Source: UBA940 sp031548515
Lineage (GTDB): Bacteria; Bacteroidota; Bacteroidia; Bacteroidales; Rikenellaceae
Assembly: GCA_031548515.1 (NCBI GenBank)
Contig: JAVBRB010000040.1
Coordinates: forward strand, 1 to 26,202
Length of the DNA stretch: 26,202 nucleotides
Reading direction: 5' to 3'
Part shown: positions 6,987-13,938 of the stretch, piece by piece
Layout: every line of letters begins with the position of its first letter
Numbering within the stretch: the first letter of the stretch is position 1
Program-made: the position numbers and the translations under genes
The notes under the pieces: generated by a model
Seen by the model: the letters and a program-made list of their open reading frames with translations, nothing else
Told to the model about the DNA's origin: nothing
Databases searched by the model: none

Positions 6987-7757
6987 ATGATTAAATTTAT
7001 CCTCAACCACACTCCGAGGCCCGTGCTGCAGAAAATAGCCGGATGGGCCGTGCCTGTCGCAGGATTGGCCTATGTCGGACGGGGCGTGCGGTGCCCCGTC
7101 TGCGGCGCGCGTTACCGCCGTTTCATGCCGTACGGCTACGTGGAGACGCGCCCCAACGCACTTTGCCCGCGGTGCCTTGCGCTCGAGCGCCACCGCCTGC
7201 TGTGGCTGTGGATCGAACGTGAAACCGACATGACGACCGCTGCGCCGGAATTTCTGCATATCGCCCCCGAAGTGTGCCTGATGCGTAAATTCAAAAAGGT
7301 CTACACAGGCGAAAAAGCCGCGCGGTATGTTACGGCCGACTTGGAAAGCCCCCTTGCAAAGGTCAAGATGGACGTGCAGGCGATCCCTTTTCCCGAGAAC
7401 AGTTTCGACGTCATTTTCTGCAATCACATACTGGAACACGTCGCCGACGACCGCCTGGCTATGTGCGAAATGCACCGCGTTATGCGTCCCGGAGGATGGG
7501 GAGTGATGCTTTCACCGGTCGACGACTCCCGTGCGGAAACTTTCGAGGACGATTCCATTACCGATCCGGCCGAGCGCACCCGCATCTTCGGCCAGTACGA
7601 CCACCGGCGCGTATACGGCCGCGATTATGCCGGCAGGCTGCGGAAGACAGGCTTCGATGTCGAAGAGGTCGATTATTTCTCCGCCCTCGCGCCCGAAGAG
7701 CAGAAGCTCTACGGCGTCCGGCGCGAAACATTATATATTGTAAAAAAACAGGTATAA
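6987..7757 (+). CDS. Zinc-ribbon class I SAM-dependent methyltransferase
   Basis: The 256-residue protein combines a four-cysteine zinc-ribbon-like module (C36-x2-C39 and C60-x2-C63, in CPVCG and CPRC) with a class I methyltransferase domain. LHIAPE at 90-95 takes the place of the usual glycine-rich motif I. YVTADLESP (114-122) gives the acidic end of strand 2. FDVIFCNHILEHVADD (140-155) is motif IV, and LRK-TGFDVEEVDYF lies near the C-terminus. Substrate is unknown; similar proteins in this phylum often lie among glycan genes, but none is seen here. The ATG at 6987 is chosen as the first that includes the full N-terminal helix. A lipoprotein gene with a TTG start begins directly after the stop. 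Confidence 0.85.
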   Translation: MIKFILNHTPRPVLQKIAGWAVPVAGLAYVGRGVRCPVCGARYRRFMPYGYVETRPNALCPRCLALERHRLLWLWIERETDMTTAAPEFLHIAPEVCLMRKFKKVYTGEKAARYVTADLESPLAKVKMDVQAIPFPENSFDVIFCNHILEHVADDRLAMCEMHRVMRPGGWGVMLSPVDDSRAETFEDDSITDPAERTRIFGQYDHRRVYGRDYAGRLRKTGFDVEEVDYFSALAPEEQKLYGVRRETLYIVKKQV

Positions 7758-7758
7758 A

Positions 7759-8220
7759 TTGAGATACAAGCTAACGGCATTGTGTCTCAGATACATCTTA
7801 ATCTTATTATTTATGGCCGGATGCACGACACCCTCCAATGAAGACGTCAAGGCTACGATCATAGCCTTGGAAAAACAAGCTCTGGAACTGTGGAACAAAG
7901 GGAACCCCGACGGGTTCCTGGATTTATCCGTGGACGACGTCGTTTATTTCGACCCCGTTTTCGAAAGTAAGCTCGAAGGTAAAAAAGCCCTCGAGAATTA
8001 TTATAACACTATAAGGGGTAAGATTCACATAGAATCGTGGAAAATGATAGGGCCGGTGATCCAGGCAGCGGCAAGCGCTGCTGTGCTGGCCTATAATTAT
8101 GAGGCTGAGAGAAACGGGCAGACCTTCAGGATGAACTGCACGGAGGTTTATATGTTAGACTCTTTCGGTCAATGGAAAATAATACATACCCATTGGTCTT
8201 TCGTCCAGCCTTTTAAATAG
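7759..8220 (+). CDS. NTF2-like (SnoaL/DUF4440-type) lipoprotein, TTG start
   Basis: The 153-residue product starts with a lipoprotein signal (RYKLTALCLRYILILLFMAGC, lipid-modified Cys22) and continues as one NTF2-like domain: IIALEKQALELWNKGNPDGFLDLSVDDVVYFDP, GKKALENYYNTI, and a final TEVYMLDSFGQWKIIHTHWS strand pair. Domains of this fold act as small enzymes or ligand pockets; no substrate is apparent. No ATG precedes the signal peptide. A TTG 1 base after the methyltransferase stop gives a complete signal, whereas the first ATG (codon 19) would destroy it, so TTG at 7759 is chosen. Base composition is more AT-rich than its neighbours, which may indicate later acquisition. A hairpin terminator follows. 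Confidence 0.82.
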   Translation: MRYKLTALCLRYILILLFMAGCTTPSNEDVKATIIALEKQALELWNKGNPDGFLDLSVDDVVYFDPVFESKLEGKKALENYYNTIRGKIHIESWKMIGPVIQAAASAAVLAYNYEAERNGQTFRMNCTEVYMLDSFGQWKIIHTHWSFVQPFK

Positions 8221-8244
8221 GGCTTACCCTCAACCACAAAAAAG

Positions 8245-8270
8245 AAGGCCGGAAAATCTCCGGCCTTTAA
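8245..8270. terminator. Hairpin terminator after the NTF2-like lipoprotein gene
   Basis: AAGGCCGGA (8245-8253) and TCCGGCCTT (8259-8267) form a 9-bp stem with a 5-nt loop followed by TAATTATTGTT. A-rich sequence lies on the other side, so it may also terminate the minus-strand transglycosylase transcript ending at 8297. Confidence 0.8.
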
Positions 8271-8296
8271 TTATTGTTATTCCTATGTCTCACTGG

Positions 8297-9055
8297 CTAC
8301 AGTACCGCCAACTCGCAGTACGAGTCGTAATACCGCATCACCTTTTTGACAAACCCCAGCGTTTGCTCATTATCGACGAACTGCCCGCAGCGAACCACAT
8401 CGTCCTCGTAATACTCCGGTTCGTTCTTCAGTTCCAGATAACGCGAGACAACGTCCCATGAATTGGGATTCTCGCCGTACTTCGCCGCAAGCCTGCGCGC
8501 ATCCAGAACATGACCCATACCGCAGTTGTAGCTGGCAAGGATGATGCTTAGGCGGTCTTTCTCAGGCATGGACTCCGGAAAGCGGAGCGTTCCACAGATA
8601 TAATCAAGCAATTCGACACCCAGAGCGACATTGGTATGCGGATCGCTCATGTGAAGTGGGTCTACCTCGAACTGGCGCGCCACAACGGGCATTATCTGCA
8701 TCAGGCCCACCGCTCCCGCTCCTGAGACAACGCCGTTATCGAATTTCGATTCGGCGCATGCAATGGCCGATATGAACCGCCAGTCGTAGCCTTTATCTGC
8801 AGCTATCTGGCGTATGATCGGATCGTACTCCGAAATCACTACGCGAGACCTTCTCAAACCCCACGACGGGCCGTTCGAGGCATAATAATCGGAATGTCCA
8901 TTCTTCCGTCCCGACGGCACTGCGGTTTCTTCCGTGGCCGACGGATCTGCAAGTGCCGGATCGCTGTTAGACAGGGCATCCGACACCGCTAAATTTACAA
9001 CGCCGCATACCGCGGCAACTGAAATCAATAATACTGAATAAGTTTTTCTGTTCAT
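8297..9055 (-). CDS. Lytic transglycosylase (SLT domain, MltF/MltE-like)
   Basis: The 252-residue exported protein cleaves the glycan strands of peptidoglycan in the periplasm with formation of 1,6-anhydromuramoyl ends. A signal or anchor segment (residues 5-24) is followed by a low-complexity linker and then a lysozyme-like SLT domain from about 78. ISAIACAESKFD carries the catalytic Glu102, GLMQIMP is at 117-123, and ILASYNCGMGHVLDARRLA (172-190) is the third signature. The C-terminal tail contains conserved-looking tyrosines (YLELKNEPEYYEDDVVRCG). It lies 44 bases after the porin gene on the same strand with no promoter box visible between them, so cotranscription is likely. It could be called MltF-like, but the periplasmic-binding domain of MltF is absent. 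Confidence 0.9.
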   Translation of the reverse strand: MNRKTYSVLLISVAAVCGVVNLAVSDALSNSDPALADPSATEETAVPSGRKNGHSDYYASNGPSWGLRRSRVVISEYDPIIRQIAADKGYDWRFISAIACAESKFDNGVVSGAGAVGLMQIMPVVARQFEVDPLHMSDPHTNVALGVELLDYICGTLRFPESMPEKDRLSIILASYNCGMGHVLDARRLAAKYGENPNSWDVVSRYLELKNEPEYYEDDVVRCGQFVDNEQTLGFVKKVMRYYDSYCELAVL

Positions 9056-9099
9056 TACTCGTTACTCTGCGGGCAGCATTTCACGCACAATAAGAGCCG

Positions 9100-11229
9100 C
9101 TAATCGTAGAAATTCCACGAGATTCCGATCTTGAATATCCGTTGGTTCATCGGATAGTGCAGCACGCTGAAATAGTTCCTCGTTCCGAACATATCGTCGT
9201 TGAGGTGCTGCATTTTCAAAAGGATTCTCATGCGTTTCCATTTCGCATTGACGAAAACGTCCATCCAGACATAATCGCCGAGCTTCTTCTCCCTCTGGTT
9301 GTAGAACTGTGCCGTCCCGGGGTTGTAGCCCTGGGCATAATACCTGGTATTATACCGGCCGTCGACCCCGACCTGGAGCCTCAGTACGTTCTTCACTACG
9401 TTGAATTCGTAGTAATAAGAGAGGAAGGCGCTCAACATCGGAACGGGAACGATTTTCTGATCCGTACTCCATTGTAGCATTACCCTGTGGTTGAGATTTA
9501 AAGACGAGGATTTGATCCCTATCTTTATATCTTCACGAAGATACACCCCCGTCACGCTGACGGTACCATTGGCCTGCACCGGAAGAAAATCCGCGCCGTA
9601 ATAGACCTTGTTGCCCAGTACGCTTTGGTATCCCGACGCTTCGAACCCCAGATGGGGAACACGCAGCGTCACATCGAAACGGGTTTCATTCTCCTTGCCG
9701 AAGGAGTTCGACCACCTGAAGTGGTTAGAGGAAAAATTCTGCTCCCAGTAGCCCGGTTCCAGCGAACTGAAACGGAAATTACCGGAAACGGAAAGAGGGC
9801 GTCCTTTTATAAAAACACGGGCGGAAGCCGTGGCTCCGAACTCGACGTCACCGCCGCGGTAGCCGAACGGGTGTATCTTGAAATCCCCCGCCCAATCGAA
9901 ATATTTCTTTATCCGGCCATTGGCGCCGGCATATATGTAGTACGAATTTTCCTTGCGGGCCTCGGCCGGCCCCGTAAGATAATCTTCCGTCGAGAAGTGG
10001 TAATAGCGCAGCATGTCCACGCCTACCCCGCCGTCTATCGTCCCGATCACGCCGTTGCGGTCCCATGGCTGTATCTGCACGAAAACGCGGTTGGTCAGCT
10101 GTCCTTCGAAAAGCGAGTCCCTGGACTGCGTAGGGCTGACATACCAGTTTTCGTAATACGGCAGAGCGGCTTCCGTGCCGGCAGGATCCCGGTACACCGT
10201 ACCGCTGTACGTATCCTGGTAGCGCCGCACCCAGCGGTTGTACTGCAGCGTGTGCCCGATGAACACAGCCGGGCGGTCGGCCATCGAGAAGTCGGCCTGT
10301 GTCATCCTCTTGAGCGGCACGCCATAGGACTGCGTCACGAAATAGGAGTTGTTCTTGATCCAGTTTTTAGGATCTGACATCCGCATCGGTATATTCTGCG
10401 AAAGCTCGTAATCGCTTATGTAGATAATTATGTCGTCGTCGTCGACCGTCCCGCCGTTTTCGCGGTTGTAGATTCCGTTATAGATATACCCCGCATGCAC
10501 GGTGTACCGTTTCCCGGTATGTGAGAACGCCAGCGAAAGCGTTTTGTCGCGCGTCGCCTGCCATGCGTATATGCCCTTGGTGCCCAGACTTCTGTAGTTG
10601 ACGTTGAAACCCGTCTGCGGACTGTAGTTCTGCGCGTGAATGGCTCCGAAATCCTCCTCCTGCTTGGCTTTCTGCCCGGCCCACGCGTAATTGAACTGTG
10701 TGAATGGCAGCTTGACGTTATAGAAAGGGGTAGTCTCCATCGTCCGGATGTATGCACTCCACGGATTGGCGAACGAATGGTCGCGGCTGTAACAGCGGTC
10801 GAAAAAGCTCAGATAGTACGACGGCGCGCCCAGATTGCCGAGGTAAGCGCTTCCGACGCCCTCCTTCATGAATGGATACTGTATCTGGAAATCCTGCTGC
10901 AATGTATCAATCGAGCCGATATTAATCTGATTTGTGTAAGGGTCCACCGTCCATTCCATATTCTGGCGGCCGCGCACCGAATCGGGAAAATGGTAAGACT
11001 CCAGCGGGCGTTTCGGCCTTTTTTCCTTTTTCTTGAGACTGTCCGGCAATACTTCTTCCTCTGTCCCTTCGCCGAAAAACGGCGTATTCGGATCTTGCAG
11101 GGCAGCCTGTCCTGTCTGTCCCGGTAAGGTACGGCTGTCGGTGCGGTCAGGTATCTGGGCCGCAGTTTTCCCGGGAGAGAAAACAAACATCCCTGCCAAT
11201 ACTATCATATAAATGATATTTTTCGCCAT
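9100..11229 (-). CDS. Putative outer-membrane porin (Bacteroidetes Porin_10 type)
   Basis: The 709-residue protein has a signal peptide (MAKNIIYMIVLAGMFVFSPGKTAAQ, cleavage after about 25), a proline- and charge-rich linker to about 75, and then a long series of alternating aromatic beta-strands ending in IGISWNFYD, consistent with a large beta-barrel. The YHFPDS segment, the SYYLSFFDR region and the FYNVKLPFTQFNYAW segment match my recollection of the phylum's 'putative porin' family. Its substrate is unknown. The frame is open 8 codons further upstream, but ATG 11229 places the signal peptide correctly and leaves room for the upstream promoter box. It lies 49 bases downstream of pssA and 44 upstream of the transglycosylase gene. 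Confidence 0.85.
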   Translation of the reverse strand: MAKNIIYMIVLAGMFVFSPGKTAAQIPDRTDSRTLPGQTGQAALQDPNTPFFGEGTEEEVLPDSLKKKEKRPKRPLESYHFPDSVRGRQNMEWTVDPYTNQINIGSIDTLQQDFQIQYPFMKEGVGSAYLGNLGAPSYYLSFFDRCYSRDHSFANPWSAYIRTMETTPFYNVKLPFTQFNYAWAGQKAKQEEDFGAIHAQNYSPQTGFNVNYRSLGTKGIYAWQATRDKTLSLAFSHTGKRYTVHAGYIYNGIYNRENGGTVDDDDIIIYISDYELSQNIPMRMSDPKNWIKNNSYFVTQSYGVPLKRMTQADFSMADRPAVFIGHTLQYNRWVRRYQDTYSGTVYRDPAGTEAALPYYENWYVSPTQSRDSLFEGQLTNRVFVQIQPWDRNGVIGTIDGGVGVDMLRYYHFSTEDYLTGPAEARKENSYYIYAGANGRIKKYFDWAGDFKIHPFGYRGGDVEFGATASARVFIKGRPLSVSGNFRFSSLEPGYWEQNFSSNHFRWSNSFGKENETRFDVTLRVPHLGFEASGYQSVLGNKVYYGADFLPVQANGTVSVTGVYLREDIKIGIKSSSLNLNHRVMLQWSTDQKIVPVPMLSAFLSYYYEFNVVKNVLRLQVGVDGRYNTRYYAQGYNPGTAQFYNQREKKLGDYVWMDVFVNAKWKRMRILLKMQHLNDDMFGTRNYFSVLHYPMNQRIFKIGISWNFYD

Positions 11230-11249
11230 ACCTGCTTGCAAAAACCGTG

Positions 11250-11258
11250 GCAAAGATA
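11250..11258 (-). promoter_or_regulatory. Possible -7 box of the porin gene
   Basis: On the minus strand TATCTTTGC matches TAnnTTTG and lies about 20 bases before the porin ATG, inside the 49-base gap after pssA. The -33 region is not convincing. If active, the porin has its own promoter rather than depending on pssA. Confidence 0.45.
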
Positions 11259-11278
11259 ATTAAAAACGGTGACAACCG

Positions 11279-12022
11279 CTATTTTCCTTCAGCTTTAGCC
11301 GGTTTACCGCCCCGGGGACACAGGAAATGGCGTATTGTCGAAACGACTATATAGAGTGCTATGGAGGCCGCGACGCCTCCTATGCCCAACCATGCGGCAA
11401 GCGCCGCACAACAAAGCAGGAATGTGTATCTCAATTCGTTGCCTCTCCAGCCGAAACCTGTGAATTTCAGAGAAAACATCCTCACGGGGCATATCAGCAG
11501 GTAACTGACCGCGAGCGCAAAGACTAGAATGATCTCGCGGCCGATCTCAAGATTCCCGTTGTATGTCAACCAGCCAAGGGAAGCCGTCATCAGCGCCGCT
11601 GCCGGAGTGGGAAGGCCGATAAATTCCGTCGTCTGCGTTTCGTCTATATTGAACCTGGCAAGCCTCAGGGCGGAGAACAGCGCCACTGTGAAAACAATCC
11701 AGCCGGGCCAGGCGGCGAGGAACGGTCCCGGGTTCCAGATGGCGAACGAATCGCGGTACATCACGAACAGCACCGCCGCCGGAGCCGCGCCGAAACTCAC
11801 CATATCTGCAAGCGAATCGAGTTCCACACCGATTTTTGAGTACTGCCCGGTCAGGCGCGCCGCAAATCCATCCAGAAAATCGAGGACCGCCGCGCCGGCG
11901 ATAAACCAGAATGCCAATGCAAGGTTACCGGAAGCACCCGACGCCAGCACAATGGCGGCACACCCGCAGGCGAGATTTGCCAGCGTGATCATATTCGGAA
12001 GCGTGAACATTTTTACCTTCAT
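11279..12022 (-). CDS. pssA: CDP-diacylglycerol-serine O-phosphatidyltransferase (phosphatidylserine synthase)
   Basis: The 247-residue membrane enzyme transfers a phosphatidyl group from CDP-diacylglycerol to serine, leading to phosphatidylethanolamine. The CDP-alcohol phosphotransferase motif is complete: D51-G52, A55-R56, G65, D69 and D73 in DGFAARLTGQ-YSKIGVELDSLAD, with D48 before it. The N-terminal TLPNMITLANLACG is characteristic of PssA. About seven hydrophobic segments follow. The reading frame continues upstream through repeat R2, but ATG 12022 (MKVKMFTLPN) matches the family start. The promoter box lies about 115 bases upstream, so the mRNA leader would contain the R2 hairpin. A serine substrate rather than another alcohol is inferred from the N-terminal motif and length. 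Confidence 0.92.
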   Translation of the reverse strand: MKVKMFTLPNMITLANLACGCAAIVLASGASGNLALAFWFIAGAAVLDFLDGFAARLTGQYSKIGVELDSLADMVSFGAAPAAVLFVMYRDSFAIWNPGPFLAAWPGWIVFTVALFSALRLARFNIDETQTTEFIGLPTPAAALMTASLGWLTYNGNLEIGREIILVFALAVSYLLICPVRMFSLKFTGFGWRGNELRYTFLLCCAALAAWLGIGGVAASIALYIVVSTIRHFLCPRGGKPAKAEGK

Positions 12023-12044
12023 GACTGTGCAGCCATTAAATTTA

Positions 12045-12136
12045 ATTAAGAACCTCCCTTCGCTGATCCGCGCCGGCACACGAATGCGCTGACCAACGGG
12101 CTTCGGTCGATGATTATTTGAGAAGCAAATAATTGG
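12045..12136 (-). repeat. Intergenic repeat R2 in the pssA leader
   Basis: On the minus strand it begins with the hairpin ATTATTTG-CTTCT-CAAATAAT (8-bp perfect stem, 12113-12133), continues CATCGACCGAAGCCC, and ends GCGAAGGGAGGTTCTTAA. The stem is identical to that of R4 at 24254-24274, and the block order follows R3. The pssA promoter box lies just upstream, so the repeat would be transcribed in the pssA leader. Confidence 0.6.
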
Positions 12137-12137
12137 T

Positions 12138-12146
12138 GCAAATATA
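12138..12146 (-). promoter_or_regulatory. -7 box of pssA
   Basis: The minus strand reads TATATTTGC, an exact TAnnTTTG match, about 115 bases before the pssA ATG. No clear -33 element was found at 19-20 nt. Confidence 0.55.
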
Positions 12147-12169
12147 GTGCTTTTCACCGATTTTATTAT

Positions 12170-12178
12170 TATATTTGG
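12170..12178 (+). promoter_or_regulatory. -7 box of the manC-like gene
   Basis: TATATTTGG matches TAnnTTTG and lies about 45 bases before the ATG at 12224. It is divergent from the pssA box 24 bases away. The -33 region is only T-rich. Confidence 0.55.
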
Positions 12179-12223
12179 GTAATATAAGTCTGAACACAGA
12201 CCGCTGATACCTTAACCATAACC

Positions 12224-13297
12224 ATGAAGAACGACATTTATTGCGTCATAATGGCAGGCGGAATCGGAAGCCGTTTCTGGCCTGTCAGCCGCCAGTCTCA
12301 CCCCAAGCAGTTCCTCGACATCCTGGGCACCGGTAAAACGTTCCTGCAGCAGACGTACGAGAGGTTCCTGCCTCTGGTACCCGCCGGGAACATTCTCGTC
12401 GTTACCAATGAGCAGTACCGCGACATCGTAGCCGACCAACTGCCGATGCTCATGCCCGAGCAGATCCTCGCCGAACCGCTCGGGCGCAACACTGCCCCGT
12501 GCATCACCTATGCGGCATTTCGCCTGAAAGCCCGGAATCCCGACGCCGTAATGATAGTCACCCCCTCCGACCATCTCATCACAGGCGAGGAGGAATTCGG
12601 AAAGGCCGTTCGCGAAGGCGTGGAATTCGCCCGCAACAACGATGTAATGATGACCATCGGCATAAAGCCGACGCGGCCCGACACCGGCTACGGCTACATA
12701 CAGGTTGCGGAAAAATGCGAAGGCGTCAACAAGGTCAAGACCTTTACCGAAAAACCCAATGAGGAGCTTGCTAAGGTTTTCGTGGAGAGCGGAGAGTTTT
12801 TTTGGAACTCAGGTATCTTCATCTGGAAGACGACAACGATACTCAAGGCGCTCGACACCTACCTCAACGAAACATACCAGCCGTTTGCGGCAGAGGAAGA
12901 GCGATTCGGGACTCCTGCCGAGATCGAGACCGTCCGGCGGATATATCCCGAGACGCGAAGCATTTCGATAGACTACGGGGTTATCGAAAAGGCGCCGAAC
13001 GTATATGTCCGGTGCAGCAGTTTCGGTTGGAGCGACGTGGGGACCTGGAACTCGCTCTACCAGAATCTTCCGAAGGACGCTCAGGGCAATGCTGCGACAG
13101 GAAAGACCATACTGTCGGGAACGGAACGCACTATCGTGAGGATACCGGAAGGCAAACTCGCGGTGATAGAGGGATTGGAGGACTATGTAGTAGTCGATAC
13201 CGACGACGTGTTGCTGGTATGGCCGCGCGACCGCGAGCAGGAGATCAAGCAGATCACCACCACCATGAAGTTCGACGGAGGCGAGGAGTACCTGTAA
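12224..13297 (+). CDS. manC: Mannose-1-phosphate guanylyltransferase (GDP-mannose pyrophosphorylase)
   Basis: The 357-residue cytoplasmic enzyme makes GDP-mannose from mannose-1-phosphate and GTP, the donor for mannose- and fucose-containing glycans. The signature AGGIGSRFWPVSRQSHPKQF is at 11-30. EPLGRNTAP (84-92), SDH (115-117), KPTRPDTGYGYI (148-159) and FTEKP (174-178) are the metal, nucleotide and sugar-binding motifs. The usual SFGWSDVGTWNSLY segment follows. It stops at 357 residues, so the phosphomannose isomerase cupin domain found in bifunctional ManC is absent; this is a stand-alone transferase, a form I recall as common in Bacteroidetes. The ATG at 12224 follows the promoter box by 45 bases. 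The next gene on this strand is an unrelated lipoprotein. Confidence 0.95.
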   Translation: MKNDIYCVIMAGGIGSRFWPVSRQSHPKQFLDILGTGKTFLQQTYERFLPLVPAGNILVVTNEQYRDIVADQLPMLMPEQILAEPLGRNTAPCITYAAFRLKARNPDAVMIVTPSDHLITGEEEFGKAVREGVEFARNNDVMMTIGIKPTRPDTGYGYIQVAEKCEGVNKVKTFTEKPNEELAKVFVESGEFFWNSGIFIWKTTTILKALDTYLNETYQPFAAEEERFGTPAEIETVRRIYPETRSISIDYGVIEKAPNVYVRCSSFGWSDVGTWNSLYQNLPKDAQGNAATGKTILSGTERTIVRIPEGKLAVIEGLEDYVVVDTDDVLLVWPRDREQEIKQITTTMKFDGGEEYL

Positions 13298-13387
13298 TAC
13301 CTCTGGCATTACAGGCAGATGAAATACGAAAGATGAAAGATCGTAGTGCAATCAAAGCTTGCGTCTTCATTTTTAATAATAAGCGGC

Positions 13388-13834
13388 ATGAAAAAATTTA
13401 TCATTCTTTTTGCGATGCTGCTTATTTTGTCATTGTCAGGTTGCAGGGAAGACAGGCATTATTTTGTAACGATAATAAATAACAGCGATTATACGATAGT
13501 CGTTACAGGCAACAGGGCGGGGTCTACGTTGGTCGGATCCCGTGATCCTCGAGTCACATTCTCATATGTGTTTGAGTCGGGTACACCTAACATAGAACCT
13601 CATTCGGAACTTATATTGGATATGACTCCGATATATTTTGAAAAGTTTCCTGGCGACCCCACAGACAGGCTCAGATTTTACATTATCGGCAAGGATGTTT
13701 TCGATGCCGCTGGAGGAAAGCCGCGAAACCTGAATCCTGGGGATTATCTCGGATATATCGATTTGTCGGGCGACGAAGCAAAAGCAGTTAACTGGACGGT
13801 GCGGTTTCCCGACGATACGACCAATAATTTATAA
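13388..13834 (+). CDS. Small lipoprotein of unknown function
   Basis: The 148-residue product has a lipoprotein signal peptide (MKKFIILFAMLLILSLSGC, lipid-modified Cys19). The mature part is predicted to be beta-rich: YFVTIINNSDYTIVVTG, VTFSYVFESG, SELILDM, RLRFYIIGKDVF and NWTVRF alternate with loops, suggesting one small beta-sandwich. I cannot assign a family. An ATG 14 codons upstream is in frame but would bury the signal, so 13388 is used. The gene is visibly more AT-rich than the manC-like gene before it and has 90 bases of non-coding sequence upstream with no recognised promoter box. A hairpin terminator follows 10 bases after the stop. Confidence 0.72.
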   Translation: MKKFIILFAMLLILSLSGCREDRHYFVTIINNSDYTIVVTGNRAGSTLVGSRDPRVTFSYVFESGTPNIEPHSELILDMTPIYFEKFPGDPTDRLRFYIIGKDVFDAAGGKPRNLNPGDYLGYIDLSGDEAKAVNWTVRFPDDTTNNL

Positions 13835-13844
13835 AACAAAAAAC

Positions 13845-13862
13845 TGCGGCAAAAATGCCGCA
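13845..13862 (+). terminator. Hairpin terminator after the small lipoprotein gene
   Basis: TGCGGC and GCCGCA form a 6-bp GC-rich stem with a 6-nt A-rich loop, followed by CCATAATTTTTC. Confidence 0.7.
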
Positions 13863-13887
13863 CCATAATTTTTCATCTTCCATCTTC

Positions 13888-13938
13888 AACTGTAAAACAT
13901 CAGGGCGGGAGTTTTTCCCGCCCTGATGTTTTACAGTT
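13888..13938. terminator. Perfect 23-bp inverted repeat enclosing the end of the acyl-CoA ligase gene
   Basis: Arms at 13888-13910 and 13916-13938 are perfect reverse complements with a 5-nt loop. On the minus strand the first arm contains the stop codon of the ligase gene (13931-13933). It is long for an intrinsic terminator and has no U-tract after it, but its position between convergent genes fits a transcription stop or an RNA 3'-end stabiliser. Confidence 0.7.
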
